NCBI GenBank assembly: GCA_910587685.1
Contig: CAJUMY010000021.1
Coordinates: 1-11,924 of the forward strand
Length of the DNA: 11,924 nucleotides
Source: an uncultured Christensenellaceae bacterium
Lineage (GTDB): Bacteria; Bacillota; Clostridia; Christensenellales; UBA3700
Direction of reading: 5' to 3'
The notes below the pieces were generated by a model, which was not told where the DNA came from, searched no databases, and saw only the letters and a program-made list of their open reading frames with translations. Made by a program: the position numbers and the translations under genes. Of the stretch, positions 1 to 6,875 are shown one piece after another (the first letter of the stretch is position 1; each line of letters begins with the position of its first letter).

Positions 1-155
1 AAATGGCAAAGGATCTCATTGACCTTAGAATAACTCAGATAGAGGAAAATCTCGAATACAGGAAACAGCTCCTCAGAGAAAAACGCAGAGCTAAGAGAGA
101 ACGCGAAAAGAACGCCGAAACTCCCGGCGGCGAAGAAGAAACGAGCGATCAGTAA
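1..155 (+). CDS. 3' end of an unrecognised, highly charged protein
   Basis: An open frame runs in from the left edge and stops at TAA 153-155. The readable part gives about 50 residues, very rich in Lys, Arg and Glu (for example LLREKRRAKREREKN), and ends in an acidic tail, EEETSDQ. It looks like a long amphipathic or coiled-coil C-terminus. An ATG lies at 3-5, but only two bases precede it, so no ribosome binding site can be checked. I treat the region as a truncated gene rather than a complete 50-residue protein. I do not recognise the family. An intrinsic terminator follows about 75 bases after the stop, which supports this being the end of a transcription unit. Confidence 0.5.
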   Translation, partial: MAKDLIDLRITQIEENLEYRKQLLREKRRAKREREKNAETPGGEEETSDQ

Positions 156-230
156 CATATATATCATATATGTACTTGATTTTTCAAGATTATGCGTAAA
201 CGGTCGGTATTTATAAAAGACGTATGAAAG

Positions 231-267
231 AAGCAACTAAGCGATTTTTATCGCTTAGTTACTTTTT
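231..267 (+). terminator. Intrinsic terminator after the first partial gene
   Basis: A perfect 11-bp stem (AACTAAGCGAT at 235-245 and ATCGCTTAGTT at 250-260) closes a TTTT loop, and a run of five T follows at 263-267. The T-run is only on the plus strand, so it ends rightward transcription from the partial gene. The rest of 156-405 holds a short AT-rich palindrome near 155-175 and the fic promoter region. Confidence 0.8.
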
Positions 268-283
268 CTAAAGTTATCGGTAT

Positions 284-383
284 ATTCGCCTAAATCTGCA
301 TAATTCGCCCAAAATGAAGTTAATTTGTGCGAATAATCGTTTAACCGCATTGACAATCGCCCAAACTAATGGTATAATTGGGC
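284..383. promoter_or_regulatory. Candidate operator repeats around the fic promoter
   Basis: Three related direct repeats precede and overlap the promoter: TTCGCCTAAAT (285-295), TTCGCCCAAAAT (304-315) and ATCGCCCAAACTAAT (356-370). The last also forms an inverted repeat with TTGGGC (378-383), so that GCCCAA (359-364) and TTGGGC lie on either side of the -10 box. That arrangement suits a repressor that blocks RNA polymerase. Fic proteins with a C-terminal winged helix sometimes regulate themselves, but no binding protein can be named from sequence alone. Confidence 0.35.
350..378 (+). promoter_or_regulatory. Perfect-consensus sigma-A promoter of fic
   Basis: TTGACA at 350-355 and TATAAT at 373-378 are separated by exactly 17 bp. 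Transcription should start near 385, giving a leader of about 20 bases before the ATG at 406. An unregulated consensus promoter on a possible toxin-like enzyme would be unusual, which makes the overlapping repeats more interesting. Confidence 0.8.
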
Positions 384-405
384 TGATAGCTCGAAAGGTA
401 GGCGT

Positions 406-1452
406 ATGAGAGAATTTGATTATAATAAATTGAAGAATATTAAATGGGATAACGAGATACTTCGATTAGTTGCTCAGATCCGCGAGTATAAGGGCAAACA
501 GACGCTGTTTTTGAAACAAAGACCTGCGGCGCTCGAGAAACTCGTCGAGATAGCAAAGATACAAAGTACCGAATCATCTAATAAGATCGAAGGTATCGTC
601 ACTACGGCTACCCGTATCAAGCAGTTATGCGTTAAAAGCGCGACTCCGAGAAACAGAGACGAAGAAGAGATCTCGGGTTATCGAGACGCTTTGGCGCTCG
701 TACATGAGAGTTACGAATATATTCCTATCAAGACGTCTTATATCTTGCAACTTCATCAAGTCCTGTATCGTTATTCGGGAAGAGATATCGGCGGCAGATT
801 TAAGAATACGCAGAACTATATAGCGGAAACGAGAGAGGACGGGAAGCAATTCGTCAGGTTTATGCCGCTCGATCCGTTTGAGACGCCTATGGCTATAGAT
901 AGAATATGCGAGAGCTTTAACCGCGAAACGGATAATTGCGAAATAGAGCCGCTTATCCTGATTCCCGCTTTTATAATAGACTTTTTGTGTATTCATCCTT
1001 TTAATGACGGCAACGGAAGGATGTCAAGACTCCTTACGACTTTGCTTTTGTACCGCGCAGGTTACGCCGTAGGTAAGTACGTGAGCTTGGAGAGCAAGAT
1101 AGAAAGGACGAAGGCAAGCTATTACGAGGCTTTAGAGAAGAGCGATATCGATTGGAATAGCGGACAGAACGATGTAACGCCTTTTGTCAAATATATACTT
1201 GGAATCGTTTTGGCGGCTTATAGAGATCTTGAGGATAGAGTGAGCGTTATGGAGAGCGGCGCGTTAGCTGTCGATTTGGTGAGAAATGCCGTGAACGGCA
1301 AAATCGGTAAGTTTACGAAAAGCGATATAATGGAACTTATCCCCTCTATCGGTAAGACGTCCGTCGAAAATGCGTTAAAGACTTTATTGCAAGAGGGGGT
1401 TATCGAAAGAGTCGGTAACGGGAAAGCAACTTTTTATTTTAGGAAAAATTAA
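406..1452 (+). CDS. Fic family protein (predicted AMP-transferase) with C-terminal winged helix
   Basis: Fic enzymes transfer AMP (sometimes another nucleotide moiety) from ATP to Ser, Thr or Tyr hydroxyls of target proteins. The full catalytic motif HPFNDGNGRMSR spans 197-208, with catalytic H197, D201 coordinating metal, and the GNGR anion-binding loop. An N-terminal inhibitory helix motif of the (S/T)xxxE(G/N) type is present as SNKIEG at 58-63, with E62 as the expected ATP-blocking glutamate. This makes it a class II, self-inhibited Fic protein. Residues from about 285 to the end, including SVENALKTLLQEGVIERVG (319-337), resemble a winged-helix DNA-binding domain. AAAGG at 394-398 is a modest ribosome site seven bases before the ATG. 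Several TTA leucine codons and a CGA codon set it apart from neighbouring genes, which hints at a different origin. No antitoxin partner is adjacent. The family is certain; the target is unknown. Confidence 0.93.
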   Translation: MREFDYNKLKNIKWDNEILRLVAQIREYKGKQTLFLKQRPAALEKLVEIAKIQSTESSNKIEGIVTTATRIKQLCVKSATPRNRDEEEISGYRDALALVHESYEYIPIKTSYILQLHQVLYRYSGRDIGGRFKNTQNYIAETREDGKQFVRFMPLDPFETPMAIDRICESFNRETDNCEIEPLILIPAFIIDFLCIHPFNDGNGRMSRLLTTLLLYRAGYAVGKYVSLESKIERTKASYYEALEKSDIDWNSGQNDVTPFVKYILGIVLAAYRDLEDRVSVMESGALAVDLVRNAVNGKIGKFTKSDIMELIPSIGKTSVENALKTLLQEGVIERVGNGKATFYFRKN

Positions 1453-1533
1453 CGCGGTCGCGGAAAATCAAGTTTAGCGATGCGCGTGACGGCTACGCTG
1501 CTTATATTGCAGGCTGTTTTGCATTTTTCGCTA

Positions 1534-1562
1534 TTGACATATTTTTTCGCTTGTCATAAAAT
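1534..1562 (+). promoter_or_regulatory. Sigma-A promoter upstream of the M29 aminopeptidase
   Basis: TTGACA (1534-1539), a 17-bp spacer and TAAAAT (1557-1562) predict a start near 1570 and a leader of about 155 bases. The leader contains the direct repeat CTAATATAG at 1597-1605 and 1633-1641, 36 bp apart, flanking an AT-rich stretch with a second TATAAT at 1618-1623 that lacks a good -35. I see no strong terminator for fic between 1453 and this promoter. Confidence 0.65.
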
Positions 1563-1723
1563 AGATATGAAAAAACGGAAATTGCGGCTGACCCGTCTAA
1601 TATAGGGAATAATGAGATATAATGATATTATCCTAATATAGAATATACGCGTTATGACGTATCAAATAGAGGAAAAGACGGCGGTAACCGAAATAACTCA
1701 GATATATAGCGGAGGTAATATAT

Positions 1724-2842
1724 ATGTTGTTAGATAAAAGAGTGGAATTGTTGGCGTATAATCTCGTCAATTATTCGTGCGACGTTCAGAAGGGCGAGAA
1801 CGTTCTCATAGAGGCGACGGGCGCAGACTATCAGCTCGTAGCGTGTCTTGTAAGGGAAATATACAAGAAGGGCGGGCGTCCTATAGTAAGACTTAGCGAT
1901 AGCAGGATAAAGCGCGAGATCATGAGAGGACTCGACAAAGACACCGTTGATCTCATGCGTGAGATAGACGAGCCCATGATGGAAAAGATGCAGTGCTATA
2001 TAGGCATCAGAGGCGGGAATAATTCGTATGAACTGAGCGACGTGCCGAGCGACAATATGCAGCTCTACGATAAAGAGTACGCTCATCCCGTGCACCACAA
2101 CATAAGAGTCGACAAGACGAAGTGGGTGATACTTCGCTACCCGACGGAGGGCATGAGTCAGATGTCGGGAATGAGCACGGAGGCGTTCGAGGACTTCTAT
2201 TTCAACGTGTGCAATCTCGATTACGCCAAGATGGACAGAGCGATGGATTCGCTCGTTGCGTTGATGAATAGGACGGATAAGGTGCGTCTTATCGCTAACG
2301 ATACGGATCTGACGTTCTCTATCAAGAATATCGGAGCGGTCAAGTGCAGCGGACTTAGGAATATTCCCGACGGCGAAGTGTATACCGCGCCCGTTCGCGA
2401 TAGTATCAACGGCGTTATACATTATAACGTTCCGTCCGTCGAGAACGGCATCAAGTTCGAGGACGTGCGTCTCGTATTCAAGGACGGCAAGATAGTCGAG
2501 GCGACGGCGAACAATACCAAGGCTATCAATGCTATATTCGACACCGATGACGGCGCAAGATACGTCGGCGAGTTTTCGCTCGGCGTCAATCCGTATATAG
2601 ACAAGGCTATGGGCGACATACTCTTTGACGAGAAGATAAGCGGTTCGATACACTTCACTCCCGGGGCTTGCTATACCGACGCGTTCAACGGCAACGAGTC
2701 CGCTATACACTGGGATCTCGTTCTCGTTATGACCCCCGCATACGGCGGCGGAGAGATATACTTCGACGACGTTCTCATTAGAAAGGACGGCTTATTCGTA
2801 CTCGACGAATTGAAGCCTCTCAATCCCGACAATCTTATATAA
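1724..2842 (+). CDS. M29-family metallo-aminopeptidase (AmpS/PepS type)
   Basis: Family M29 enzymes remove N-terminal residues from peptides in the cytoplasm using two metal ions, usually Zn, Co or Mn, and work as dimers. The expected ligand and catalytic residues are visible in the right order and spacing: E218 in NIPDGEV, E283 in VGEFSLGVNP, H310 in GSIHF, Y317, H329 and D331 in SAIHWDLV. The N-terminal half is the substrate-shaping domain, with KGENVLIEATG at 23-33. At 372 residues it is somewhat shorter than the roughly 410 of the Thermus and Bacillus enzymes, but all catalytic parts are present. GGAGGT at 1711-1716 sits eight bases before the ATG and fixes the start. It stands alone between its own promoter and the gap promoter region, so its role is probably general peptide turnover rather than a dedicated pathway. 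Confidence 0.92.
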   Translation: MLLDKRVELLAYNLVNYSCDVQKGENVLIEATGADYQLVACLVREIYKKGGRPIVRLSDSRIKREIMRGLDKDTVDLMREIDEPMMEKMQCYIGIRGGNNSYELSDVPSDNMQLYDKEYAHPVHHNIRVDKTKWVILRYPTEGMSQMSGMSTEAFEDFYFNVCNLDYAKMDRAMDSLVALMNRTDKVRLIANDTDLTFSIKNIGAVKCSGLRNIPDGEVYTAPVRDSINGVIHYNVPSVENGIKFEDVRLVFKDGKIVEATANNTKAINAIFDTDDGARYVGEFSLGVNPYIDKAMGDILFDEKISGSIHFTPGACYTDAFNGNESAIHWDLVLVMTPAYGGGEIYFDDVLIRKDGLFVLDELKPLNPDNLI

Positions 2843-2857
2843 TATGATTATCGTCAG

Positions 2858-2975
2858 AGCGAATACGAAATTTGTCTTTTACCTAAATTTTAAGTTAATT
2901 CGCTTGCAATAATATCGAAATACTGTTAAACTATTAACGTATAAAAATTGACATATATTAACAGTAAAATGTTAA
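2858..2975. promoter_or_regulatory. Promoter and repeat cluster upstream of gap
   Basis: Five GTTAA/TTAAC motifs occur here: 2894-2898, 2925-2929, 2934-2938, 2958-2962 and 2971-2975. Two of them lie in a perfect inverted repeat, ACTGTTAA (2922-2929) and TTAACAGT (2958-2965). An outer inverted repeat, AGCGAAT (2858-2864) and ATTCGCT (2898-2904), overlaps the start of the cluster. Candidate promoters are TTGCAA, 17 bp, TAAACT (2904-2932), and a second TTGACA at 2948-2953 whose -10 is poor (GTTAAA at 2971-2976). The repeats cover both candidates, so they could bind a regulator. The AT-rich composition makes chance motifs likely. Confidence 0.4.
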
Positions 2976-3000
2976 AAAGTTTTTTGGAGGACAATTAATT

Positions 3001-4062
3001 ATGGCAAATGTTAGAGTTGCAATTAACGGTTTCGGTCGTATCGGTCGTCTTGCTTTCAGACAGATGTTCGGCGCTAAGGGCTACGATGTAGTAGCTATCA
3101 ACGATTTGACCAGCCCTAAGATGCTCGCTCATCTTCTCAAGTACGACACTATGCAGGGTAACTACGTAGCTAAGGGTCACACCGTAGACTACAAGGACGC
3201 TGTTCTCGCTGAGGACGGAAAGACCGTCGTTACTCCCGGCGCTATTATCGTTGACGGTAAGGAAATCACTATTTACGCTAAGGCTAACGCCGCTGAACTT
3301 CCCTGGGGCGAGCTCAAGGTAGACGTAGTTCTCGAGTGTACAGGTTTCTACACTTCTAAGGCTAAGGCTGAGGCTCACGTCGCAGCAGGAGCTAAGAAGG
3401 TCGTTATTTCCGCTCCGGCAGGCAACGATCTCCCCACTATCGTATATAACGTCAACCACAAGAACCTCAAGAAGGAGGACAACGTTATCTCCGCCGCTTC
3501 TTGTACGACTAACTGCCTCGCTCCTATGGCTAAGGCTCTTAACGATTACGCTCCTATCGTCAGCGGTATCATGACGACTGTTCACGCTTATACCGGCGAT
3601 CAGATGATCCTCGACGGTCCGCAGAGAAAGGGCGACCTCAGAAGATCGAGAGCAGGCGCTCAGAACATTGTTCCGAACAGCACCGGCGCTGCTAAGGCTA
3701 TCGGTCTCGTTATCCCCGAGCTTAACGGAAAGCTCATCGGCGCGGCTCAGCGTGTTCCGACCGCTACCGGTTCGACTACTATCCTTATCGCAGTTGTTAA
3801 GGGTAAGGATGTAACGAAGGAAGGCATCAACGCGGCTATGAAGGCTCAGGCTACCGAGTCTTTCGGATATAACACCGACGAGATAGTATCTTCTGACGTT
3901 ATCGGTATGACTTACGGTTCGCTCTTCGACGCTACTCAGACTATGGTATCGAAGATCGACGAGGACACCTATCAGGTACAGGTAGTATCTTGGTACGATA
4001 ACGAGAACTCTTATACGAGCCAGATGGTTAGAACTATCAAGTACTTCGCAGAGCTTGCATAA
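3001..4062 (+). CDS. gap: Glyceraldehyde-3-phosphate dehydrogenase, NAD-dependent, glycolytic
   Basis: This enzyme oxidises glyceraldehyde-3-phosphate to 1,3-bisphosphoglycerate in glycolysis, with NAD as cofactor, in the cytoplasm as a homotetramer. The Rossmann loop NGFGRIGR is at 9-16, and D35 in AINDL is the residue that favours NAD over NADP. The active-site motif SAASCTTNCLAP contains catalytic C168, and H195 in TTVHAYTGDQ activates it. The phosphate-binding S-loop RSRAGAQNIVPNSTGAAKA is at 215-233, and the C-terminus has the usual WYDNENSYTSQMV. The 353-residue length is slightly above the usual 335, with a longer segment around 60-85. GGAGG at 2986-2990 precedes the ATG. Codon use is strongly biased (GCT, AAG, GTA), as expected for a highly expressed gene. 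A strong terminator follows and no other glycolytic gene is adjacent. Confidence 0.98.
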   Translation: MANVRVAINGFGRIGRLAFRQMFGAKGYDVVAINDLTSPKMLAHLLKYDTMQGNYVAKGHTVDYKDAVLAEDGKTVVTPGAIIVDGKEITIYAKANAAELPWGELKVDVVLECTGFYTSKAKAEAHVAAGAKKVVISAPAGNDLPTIVYNVNHKNLKKEDNVISAASCTTNCLAPMAKALNDYAPIVSGIMTTVHAYTGDQMILDGPQRKGDLRRSRAGAQNIVPNSTGAAKAIGLVIPELNGKLIGAAQRVPTATGSTTILIAVVKGKDVTKEGINAAMKAQATESFGYNTDEIVSSDVIGMTYGSLFDATQTMVSKIDEDTYQVQVVSWYDNENSYTSQMVRTIKYFAELA

Positions 4063-4097
4063 TGGTTTTTGACTATTAATTGATATAAAACAAGATT

Positions 4098-4130
4098 CGG
4101 CGTTTACGCGTATGCGTAGACGCCGTTTTT
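4098..4130 (+). terminator. Intrinsic terminator of gap
   Basis: A 12-bp stem (CGGCGTTTACGC at 4098-4109 and GCGTAGACGCCG at 4114-4125, with one G-T pair) with loop GTAT is followed by TTTTT at 4126-4130. It lies about 35 bases after the gap stop codon. Confidence 0.85.
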
Positions 4131-4229
4131 GTTATGAACGTGATTTTATTATTTCGGTTTTTTAATATTTTGATGTTGCATTTACAATATTATTTATAGT
4201 AAAATTTCAAAAAACAGTATATAATCCCA

Positions 4230-4266
4230 AATAGCTTACTTGTCGAAAAACGGTAAGTAAGCTATT
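4230..4266. repeat. Perfect 12-bp hairpin with a Spo0A-box-like loop between convergent genes
   Basis: AATAGCTTACTT (4230-4241) and AAGTAAGCTATT (4255-4266) are perfectly complementary around a 13-base loop. No T-run follows on either strand, so it is not a typical terminator, although it sits between the convergent gap and YcxB-like genes. TGTCGAA (4241-4247), identical to the core Spo0A box, lies across the arm and loop. The rest of 4131-4404 is AT-rich and I see nothing else in it. Confidence 0.5.
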
Positions 4267-4404
4267 AATTATTGTATGTTATTAAAAATCACATCATATT
4301 ATGATTTATTTTTATATCGGTAGTAATTATTGAAAAATCGGTTGTTAAACTTATAATTTAAGAATTTACATATGATTGGATAAATATATTCTCATTCTTA
4401 AAGT

Positions 4405-4947
4405 TTATTTTAACTTGCAAAATACCTTGTATTTATCGCCGAGCTTTCTATTGACGAGAGAGGTGAGTTCTTCCCAACTGCCTTCGATCATTCCCGCTCT
4501 TTCTATCGGGAATATCGTAGCCTTGTTGATGAAGAGAAGGAGCATATCTTTATACTCTTTCGCTTCGGTAAATGCGTTGTAGTCTCCGCTCGCGGTACTG
4601 GACGTACCGTCGTTTATCTTCGAGATCTTTTCGTAACCCTCTTCCGTGAAGACGTATCTGTCGAGAGACTCCTTTCCTTGCATCATTTTTTTGAGCGTCA
4701 TCTTTAATACCGAGTTATAAAAGCAAGCGAACGCGAACATAAATATCGCCATCACAAAACTAAAGACAGGCATGAAAAAATCCGCTTCTTCGTCCATAGA
4801 CATAAGTTCGAGCGTCAACGTGGCGATCGCGCAACACATTAGTAGCGCTCCTAATATAGCGAGCATCATTCGGACTTTTTTACCGGACAGGTATCGGTTC
4901 ATTTTTAAGTTAAAATTGAGATCCACTTTCGTTTCGTTGATGAACAT
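4405..4947 (-). CDS. Small membrane protein with YcxB-like C-terminal domain
   Basis: The 180-residue protein has two likely membrane helices, at about 27-48 (MMLAILGALLMCCAIATLTL) and 57-80 (beginning FFMPVFSFVMAIFMF), joined by a short acidic loop. A soluble C-terminal domain follows at about 98-175. It has the pattern of the YcxB-like domain: YVFTEEGYEKIS, then a region ending KEYKDMLLLFINKATIFPIERAGM with a charged, kinked strand, then a helix ending in RKLGDKYK. The role of this family is not established; it is thought to be an inner-membrane protein. A possible ribosome site, AAGGAAG, lies about 13 bases before the ATG, which is rather far, so M16 is an alternative start. It has its own promoter and no obvious tie to the MATE gene upstream. 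The family call is from pattern memory and is moderately secure. Confidence 0.75.
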   Translation of the reverse strand: MFINETKVDLNFNLKMNRYLSGKKVRMMLAILGALLMCCAIATLTLELMSMDEEADFFMPVFSFVMAIFMFAFACFYNSVLKMTLKKMMQGKESLDRYVFTEEGYEKISKINDGTSSTASGDYNAFTEAKEYKDMLLLFINKATIFPIERAGMIEGSWEELTSLVNRKLGDKYKVFCKLK

Positions 4948-5025
4948 ACTTTATTCGTCGCTTCCTTAGATATGGTATTGAAAAGCCTAGATAGATATAA
5001 CTAGCTTCTCGATCGTATCATCTAT

Positions 5026-5054
5026 ATTTTATTACCGCTTACGCGATTTGTCAA
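5026..5054 (-). promoter_or_regulatory. Sigma-A promoter of the YcxB-like gene
   Basis: On the minus strand, TTGACA (5054-5049), 17 bp and TAAAAT (5031-5026) form a near-consensus promoter. The leader of about 70 bases includes an imperfect inverted repeat, AAGCCTAG (4983-4990) and CTAGCTT (5001-5007). Confidence 0.7.
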
Positions 5055-5072
5055 GATTGGATATTCTATCGT

Positions 5073-5113
5073 TAAAACAAAGCTCTTTTAGTTGATTTTA
5101 TCTCGTGAGCTTT
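5073..5113 (-). terminator. Probable weak terminator of the MATE gene
   Basis: Read on the minus strand, AAAGCTC (5113-5107) and GAGCTTT (5085-5079) form a 7-bp stem that overlaps the MATE stop codon, followed by GTTTTA. The 21-base loop is long, so termination may be partial and read-through into the YcxB-like gene is possible. Confidence 0.45.
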
Positions 5114-6476
5114 ATTGTTCCAAAGCCGTATCGGAGCTTTTTCTTTTTCCTTGCTTTTTCCATACGCCGCTAAGGCAGAACGCAACGGTCATTACCGTCG
5201 ACGCGACCCAACCGACGGGCCACGATATCCATATGCCGACGCTTCCCCAAAATTCGTTGAAAACGTAAGCGAGGACTATACGTAAAAAAAGATCCGCGAA
5301 CGTCGATATCATGAATGGGAACATCCTTCCCGAGCCTCTCAATATGGCGTCGGAGACCAATTTTATCGCTATCGAAAAGTAGAACGGCGATACTATGATG
5401 AGGAAATCGCGTCCCGTTTTCATAGCGAGTTCGCTTGGATTTTCTATGAACAGCTTTAGCGCGGCGTTAGGGAACGCGGCAAAGAATACGACGAACGGAA
5501 CGACTACCGCGGTAGCCATGAGACACATAGCTTTGTAGCCTTGTTTGACTCTGATGAAGTTGTTTGCTCCGATATTTTGCGCGGTATAACTCGAAAGTCC
5601 GTTCGCAAGCGTAGTGAAAGTCATTATCGCGAAGGTATTTAGCTTTATCGCCGCAGAATAGCCTGCAATCATGCTCGAGGAATCGTAACTGTTGATGAGT
5701 CCCTGTATGATTATCCCGCCGACGGAGATGAAACTCTGCTGAAGTATGCTCGGGATCGAAAGATACGATAGCGATTTCAGCATTTTCGCCGAAAATATTC
5801 GGGATTTTTGCTCTGTTTCTATTTTTTTGATCCTTAGCGCGAGAGCGGTTACTGCGAGAATTGCCGCGATCGATTGCGCTATAAAGGTCGCCCAAGCCAC
5901 GCCTTGCACTCCGAGCTTTATCGGAACGACGAGTATGATGTCGAGAATGATATTGCCTATCGACGAACCGATCAGGAATATGAGCGGCGTTTTGGAGTCG
6001 CCGAGAGCGGAGAATATACCCGTCGCGACGTTGTACATGAATAGCGATATGAGACCGCCTATATATATATTGAGATAGGCGAGCGAATCGCCAAAGATAT
6101 TGTCGGGAGTGCCGAGGAGTCTCAGTAAAGGTTTGCTTATCAAGAGTCCGAGCGCTGTGAGCAGTATGCTGAGAACGGCTATTGATATGAACGCCGTATT
6201 TACCGCCTCTTTGACGTCTTTCATGCGTTTTGCGCCGAAGAGCCTCGAGACGACGACGCTGACGCCTATATTCGCGCCGAGACCTATCGCCATGAATATC
6301 ATCGTGATGGGATACGACGCGCCGACTGCCGAGAGAGCGTCCTCTCCGACGAACCTTCCCGCTATCATGCTGTCGGCGATGTTATAGAGCTGTTGGAAAA
6401 CGGTGCTTAATAGAAGCGGCAACGCGAATAGGAATAAAACTTTGGCGGGTTTTCCGACTGTAAGGTCTTTTATCAT
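5112..6476 (-). CDS. MATE family multidrug/cation efflux transporter
   Basis: The protein has 454 residues and about twelve hydrophobic segments in two related halves, the usual MATE layout. MATE carriers export organic cations, drugs or metabolites across the cytoplasmic membrane in exchange for Na+ or H+. The first half shows the conserved stretch NIADSMIAGRFVGEDALSAV (32-51), including a conserved acidic residue, D35. ALGDSKTPL in the middle of the first half, and the related ILRGSGRMFPFM in the second, are characteristic repeated loops. The C-terminus is a short basic cytoplasmic tail, KKQGKRKSSDTALEQ. GGAGG lies nine bases before the ATG on the minus strand. The gene has a perfect consensus promoter and a structured leader of about 119 bases, suggesting RNA-level control. 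The substrate cannot be told from sequence. Confidence 0.93.
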   Translation of the reverse strand: MIKDLTVGKPAKVLFLFALPLLLSTVFQQLYNIADSMIAGRFVGEDALSAVGASYPITMIFMAIGLGANIGVSVVVSRLFGAKRMKDVKEAVNTAFISIAVLSILLTALGLLISKPLLRLLGTPDNIFGDSLAYLNIYIGGLISLFMYNVATGIFSALGDSKTPLIFLIGSSIGNIILDIILVVPIKLGVQGVAWATFIAQSIAAILAVTALALRIKKIETEQKSRIFSAKMLKSLSYLSIPSILQQSFISVGGIIIQGLINSYDSSSMIAGYSAAIKLNTFAIMTFTTLANGLSSYTAQNIGANNFIRVKQGYKAMCLMATAVVVPFVVFFAAFPNAALKLFIENPSELAMKTGRDFLIIVSPFYFSIAIKLVSDAILRGSGRMFPFMISTFADLFLRIVLAYVFNEFWGSVGIWISWPVGWVASTVMTVAFCLSGVWKKQGKRKSSDTALEQ

Positions 6477-6566
6477 CGTCTATCGCCTCCTTATTTATCT
6501 GTCCGAATTTTTATCCCGTTCAAATGGGTATATCGGAAGGTATTACCGCATTGCTTTAGCGGATAG
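6477..6566 (-). promoter_or_regulatory. Structured 5' leader of the MATE gene
   Basis: Between the 5' hairpin and the start codon, two further hairpins can be drawn on the minus strand. One has CCGC/GCGG arms (6562-6559 and 6549-6546). The other is composite: an outer stem TCCGA/TCGGA (6537-6533 and 6506-6502) and an inner stem of about six pairs (GGG at 6526-6528 with CCC at 6515-6517) around an 8-base loop. The ribosome site GGAGG (6490-6486) follows. I could not match it to a riboswitch class I know. Confidence 0.4.
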
Positions 6567-6595
6567 AAAAATACGGAGGAACGCTTTTCCTCCGT
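6567..6595 (-). terminator. Terminator-like hairpin at the start of the MATE transcript
   Basis: On the minus strand a 9-bp perfect stem (ACGGAGGAA and TTCCTCCGT, 6595-6587 and 6581-6573) with a 5-base loop is followed by A and TTTTT (6571-6567). It has the shape of an intrinsic terminator, but no leftward gene lies upstream; it begins at about the predicted start site of the MATE promoter. It may be an attenuator or an mRNA-stabilising 5' hairpin. Confidence 0.6.
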
Positions 6596-6601
6596 GAAAT
6601 T

Positions 6602-6630
6602 ATTATATTCTTATTATAAAATTTTGTCAA
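6602..6630 (-). promoter_or_regulatory. Perfect-consensus sigma-A promoter of the MATE gene
   Basis: On the minus strand, TTGACA (6630-6625), 17 bp and TATAAT (6607-6602). The predicted start is near 6595. Confidence 0.8.
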
Positions 6631-6671
6631 TCGAATGAGACGTTTCGCTATTTTGTTTCCGCTTTCGATTG
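6628..6671. promoter_or_regulatory. Inverted repeat in the MATE/unknown-gene divergent region
   Basis: CAATCGAA (6628-6635) and TTCGATTG (6664-6671) are perfect inverted copies, 36 bp apart from start to start. The left copy overlaps the MATE -35 box, so this is a candidate site for a regulator of the divergent pair. A weak rightward promoter, TTGTCA (6624-6629) with TATTTT (6649-6654), shares the same DNA. A GC-rich hairpin, TGCCGG/CCGGCA (6760-6775), occurs further right without a T-run. Confidence 0.3.
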
Positions 6672-6875
6672 TCCCGAGTATTTTGCGGTGGTGAAAGTTG
6701 AGTTGTTGTTCGATAATTATTCAGCTTTTGAAAATGGGTTTTTCGTACGGTGTAATAATTGCCGGAGAGCCGGCATATCTATTAAATATGAATTGCGTCG
6801 GATAAGTCGCGTAAAGCAGAGATATTTTCGGGAATTTATCGGCGCGATCGATATAAAAACGGGAGGATATGAATA

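Noticed and set aside
406..1452. Fic/antitoxin (FicTA) two-gene toxin system
   Set aside because: The inhibitory motif is within the same protein and no small partner gene is next to it.
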